Source: Oscillospiraceae bacterium (GTDB lineage: Bacteria > Bacillota_A > Clostridia > Oscillospirales > Oscillospiraceae). Taken from it: a stretch of 33,022 nucleotides of DNA. The DNA lies in NCBI GenBank assembly GCA_017540945.1, contig JAFYAB010000119.1:1-33022 (forward strand). The letters are read 5' to 3'. Position numbers and translations under genes: made by a program. Under the pieces are notes generated by a model. That model worked only from the letters and a program-made list of their open reading frames with translations. It was not told the DNA's origin and did no database searches. Shown here one piece after another: positions 31,759 to 33,022 of the stretch (within the stretch, counting starts at the first letter, position 1; each line of letters opens with the position of its first letter).

Positions 31759-32862
31759 TCAGCCCGTGGTGTCTCCGCCCAAGAGCTCGCCGGTGTAGTA
31801 GTCCACCAGGAAGTAGGTGCTGGTGGTGAATTCGTCGTACTTCTTCTCGATGCTCAGCTTCCAGCACAGACGGCTCACGTCGGGGGCCTGGAGATCGACG
31901 CCGGCGTGGTCGGTGAACATCCAGTTGGGCAGGGCCACCACCTTCCGGATGCTGACGCCTTCACCGGAGCCCAGGTCGAAGCCCTGGGCCCGGAGAGCCT
32001 CCAGGGCCTCCTCCTCGGTCAGCGGGACGTCCCCGGGCTGGTGGTCGTCCAGCAGGGGCACGTAGAAGACCACGCAGTCCTCCAGGGTCCCGGACACGGG
32101 GTTGATGGCCACCCGCACGCACTCATACCAGGAATACAGCCCGGGCTCCACCTCCCGGCAGAAGTCATAGGACCAAAACTGCTCGTCGTACTTCTCGCAG
32201 CCCGTCATCACGTAGCCCTGCTCCACGGGCAGGGACTCGTAATAGCGCCGGGCCAGGGCGTCTGCCTCCGCCTGGGTCCGGCAGGCCGCCGTGTCGGAGA
32301 GGACCCAGCGGATCCCGGTCATCCCCAGGAAGACCCCCCGTTCAGCGTCAAATACGACCTCGATCCCGTCCTCTCCGTCGGGATAGGAGACATCAACCTC
32401 CTCCCGGTTCCAATACAGATGCTTCTGCCGCCGGACCGTGACGGCCCCGTCGGAGAGCTCGGTGATCCCGGCGTTGGCGAGGATCTCCCGGCCCCTTTGG
32501 ATGAACCAGGCGTCGGAGAGCTTCTCCGGCTCCGCGGACTCCGCGGCGCTGCTCTCCGTCTGGGAGAACGGATAGCTCTGCTCCGTGTGAACGGAGACGT
32601 TGCCCTGCTCCGGGTCAAGCGTATAGGGTTCCGGCTCCGGCAGCTTCCACCGCTCGTAGGCTGCGTAGCCTCCGACGACCAGCGAGGCCAGCAGGGCTAC
32701 GCAGGCCGCCGCCAGCAGGGCCCGGCGCAGGACGGGGTGCCGCTTTGCCTTCCGTTCCTCCGTCCGCTCCGCGGCCCGGGCTACCCCGGCCCAGATCCGG
32801 TCCTCGGTCCCGGGCTCCGGCGCGGCCTTGTCGTAGGCCGCAACGATCTTATCGTTTTTCAT
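31759..32862 (-). CDS. Single-pass membrane protein with an anti-sigma-like layout
   Basis: A 367-residue protein with a short charged cytoplasmic start (MKNDKIVAAYDKAAPEPGTE), one transmembrane segment (about residues 47-70), an acidic linker, and an extracellular domain of about 270 residues. The outside part has ITELSDGAVTVRR and repeated EEALEALRAQGFDL-like segments. It resembles PepSY/YcdB-like repeats only weakly. The layout matches anti-sigma or signal-transducing membrane proteins, and a sigma-factor gene might lie upstream, beyond the window. I chose the ATG at 32862, preceded by AAAGGAG, instead of a longer frame that runs through a repeat. Confidence 0.6.
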   Translation of the reverse strand: MKNDKIVAAYDKAAPEPGTEDRIWAGVARAAERTEERKAKRHPVLRRALLAAACVALLASLVVGGYAAYERWKLPEPEPYTLDPEQGNVSVHTEQSYPFSQTESSAAESAEPEKLSDAWFIQRGREILANAGITELSDGAVTVRRQKHLYWNREEVDVSYPDGEDGIEVVFDAERGVFLGMTGIRWVLSDTAACRTQAEADALARRYYESLPVEQGYVMTGCEKYDEQFWSYDFCREVEPGLYSWYECVRVAINPVSGTLEDCVVFYVPLLDDHQPGDVPLTEEEALEALRAQGFDLGSGEGVSIRKVVALPNWMFTDHAGVDLQAPDVSRLCWKLSIEKKYDEFTTSTYFLVDYYTGELLGGDTTG

Positions 32863-32895
32863 GTTGAACTCCTTTCTGTTTGGATTTGTCGGGAT

Positions 32896-32960
32896 GCCTT
32901 CCCCTTGGGGGGAAGGTGGCGCGAAGCGCCGGATGAGGGGAGGTATCGACGACAGAGTCG
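32896..32960. repeat. GCCTTCCCC-type element, copy 2 (inverted relative to copy 1)
   Basis: The arm matches the right part of the copy at 31523-31679, including GCGCCGGATGAGGGGAGG and TATCGACGACAGAG. Together the two copies bracket the membrane-protein gene. Confidence 0.78.
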
Positions 32961-32963
32961 CTC

Positions 32964-33022
32964 CGTAGGGGCCGATGCCCACATCGGCCCTTTCCCCGGT
33001 CCACAGGGAGGGCCGATGTGGG
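32964..33022. repeat. CGTAGGGGCCGA palindromic repeat (cut by the window end)
   Basis: CGTAGGGGCCGATGCCCAC and a following complementary arm (AGGGCCGATGTGGG) match the element at 16076-16168. The right end lies beyond the window. Confidence 0.8.

Overview
The window looks like chromosome of a high-GC, Gram-positive anaerobe of the Clostridia, most likely a gut Oscillospiraceae-type bacterium. The evidence is GC-rich housekeeping genes with good Shine-Dalgarno sites, frequent GTG/TTG starts, and families typical of this group (DUF523, DUF4298, DUF1887, CD1871A-type CXXC protein, L-cysteine desulfidase, TnpV/TnpW elements). Organism identity is inferred from gene content only. I saw no rRNA, tRNA or CRISPR array.

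Layout. 1-212: tail of a probable secreted protein, closed by a strong terminator. 358-6703: plus-strand genes for an M3 oligopeptidase, a cytidylate-kinase-like protein overlapping a MATE transporter, a tocopherol-cyclase-like protein and an L-cysteine desulfidase. About 6990-13340: a lower-GC, mostly minus-strand, decayed mobilizable element of the TnpX/TnpV/TnpW kind. It holds gene fragments, a truncated MobA/MobL relaxase with a recognisable MOBQ-type oriT, a small DUF3847-like protein, a large serine recombinase translationally overlapped by TnpW, a sigma-like regulator and TnpV. 13355-13552: a probable structured non-coding RNA with its own terminator. 13567-15217: a stand-alone VapE-type ATPase gene with a near-consensus promoter, ending at a large imperfect dyad that also encodes the tail of the convergent esterase.

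15179-23006: an esterase, DUF523, DUF4298, DUF2804, a TauE/SafE permease, a membrane-anchored type-B carboxylesterase, a PfkB sugar kinase and a split chromate transporter. Palindromic TGTAGGG-type repeats sit between these genes, and two of them supply the stop codon of the gene before. 23110-26841 (minus): a 1243-residue membrane protein with a lipase-3-like domain that lacks the nucleophile serine. It has a consensus promoter and is divergent from traX. 27776-28951: an orphan Card1/Can2-like CARF-nuclease (DUF1887).

28984-31485: a compact three-gene redox unit made of a TlpA-type lipoprotein, a 57-residue membrane protein ending in CxxC, and a polytopic 4Fe-4S protein fused to an extracytoplasmic thioredoxin. 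I infer a membrane electron relay to exported disulfides, and consider this the most attractive candidate system here. 31759-32862 (minus): a one-pass membrane protein flanked by inverted copies of a dispersed repeat. The window ends inside another palindromic repeat.
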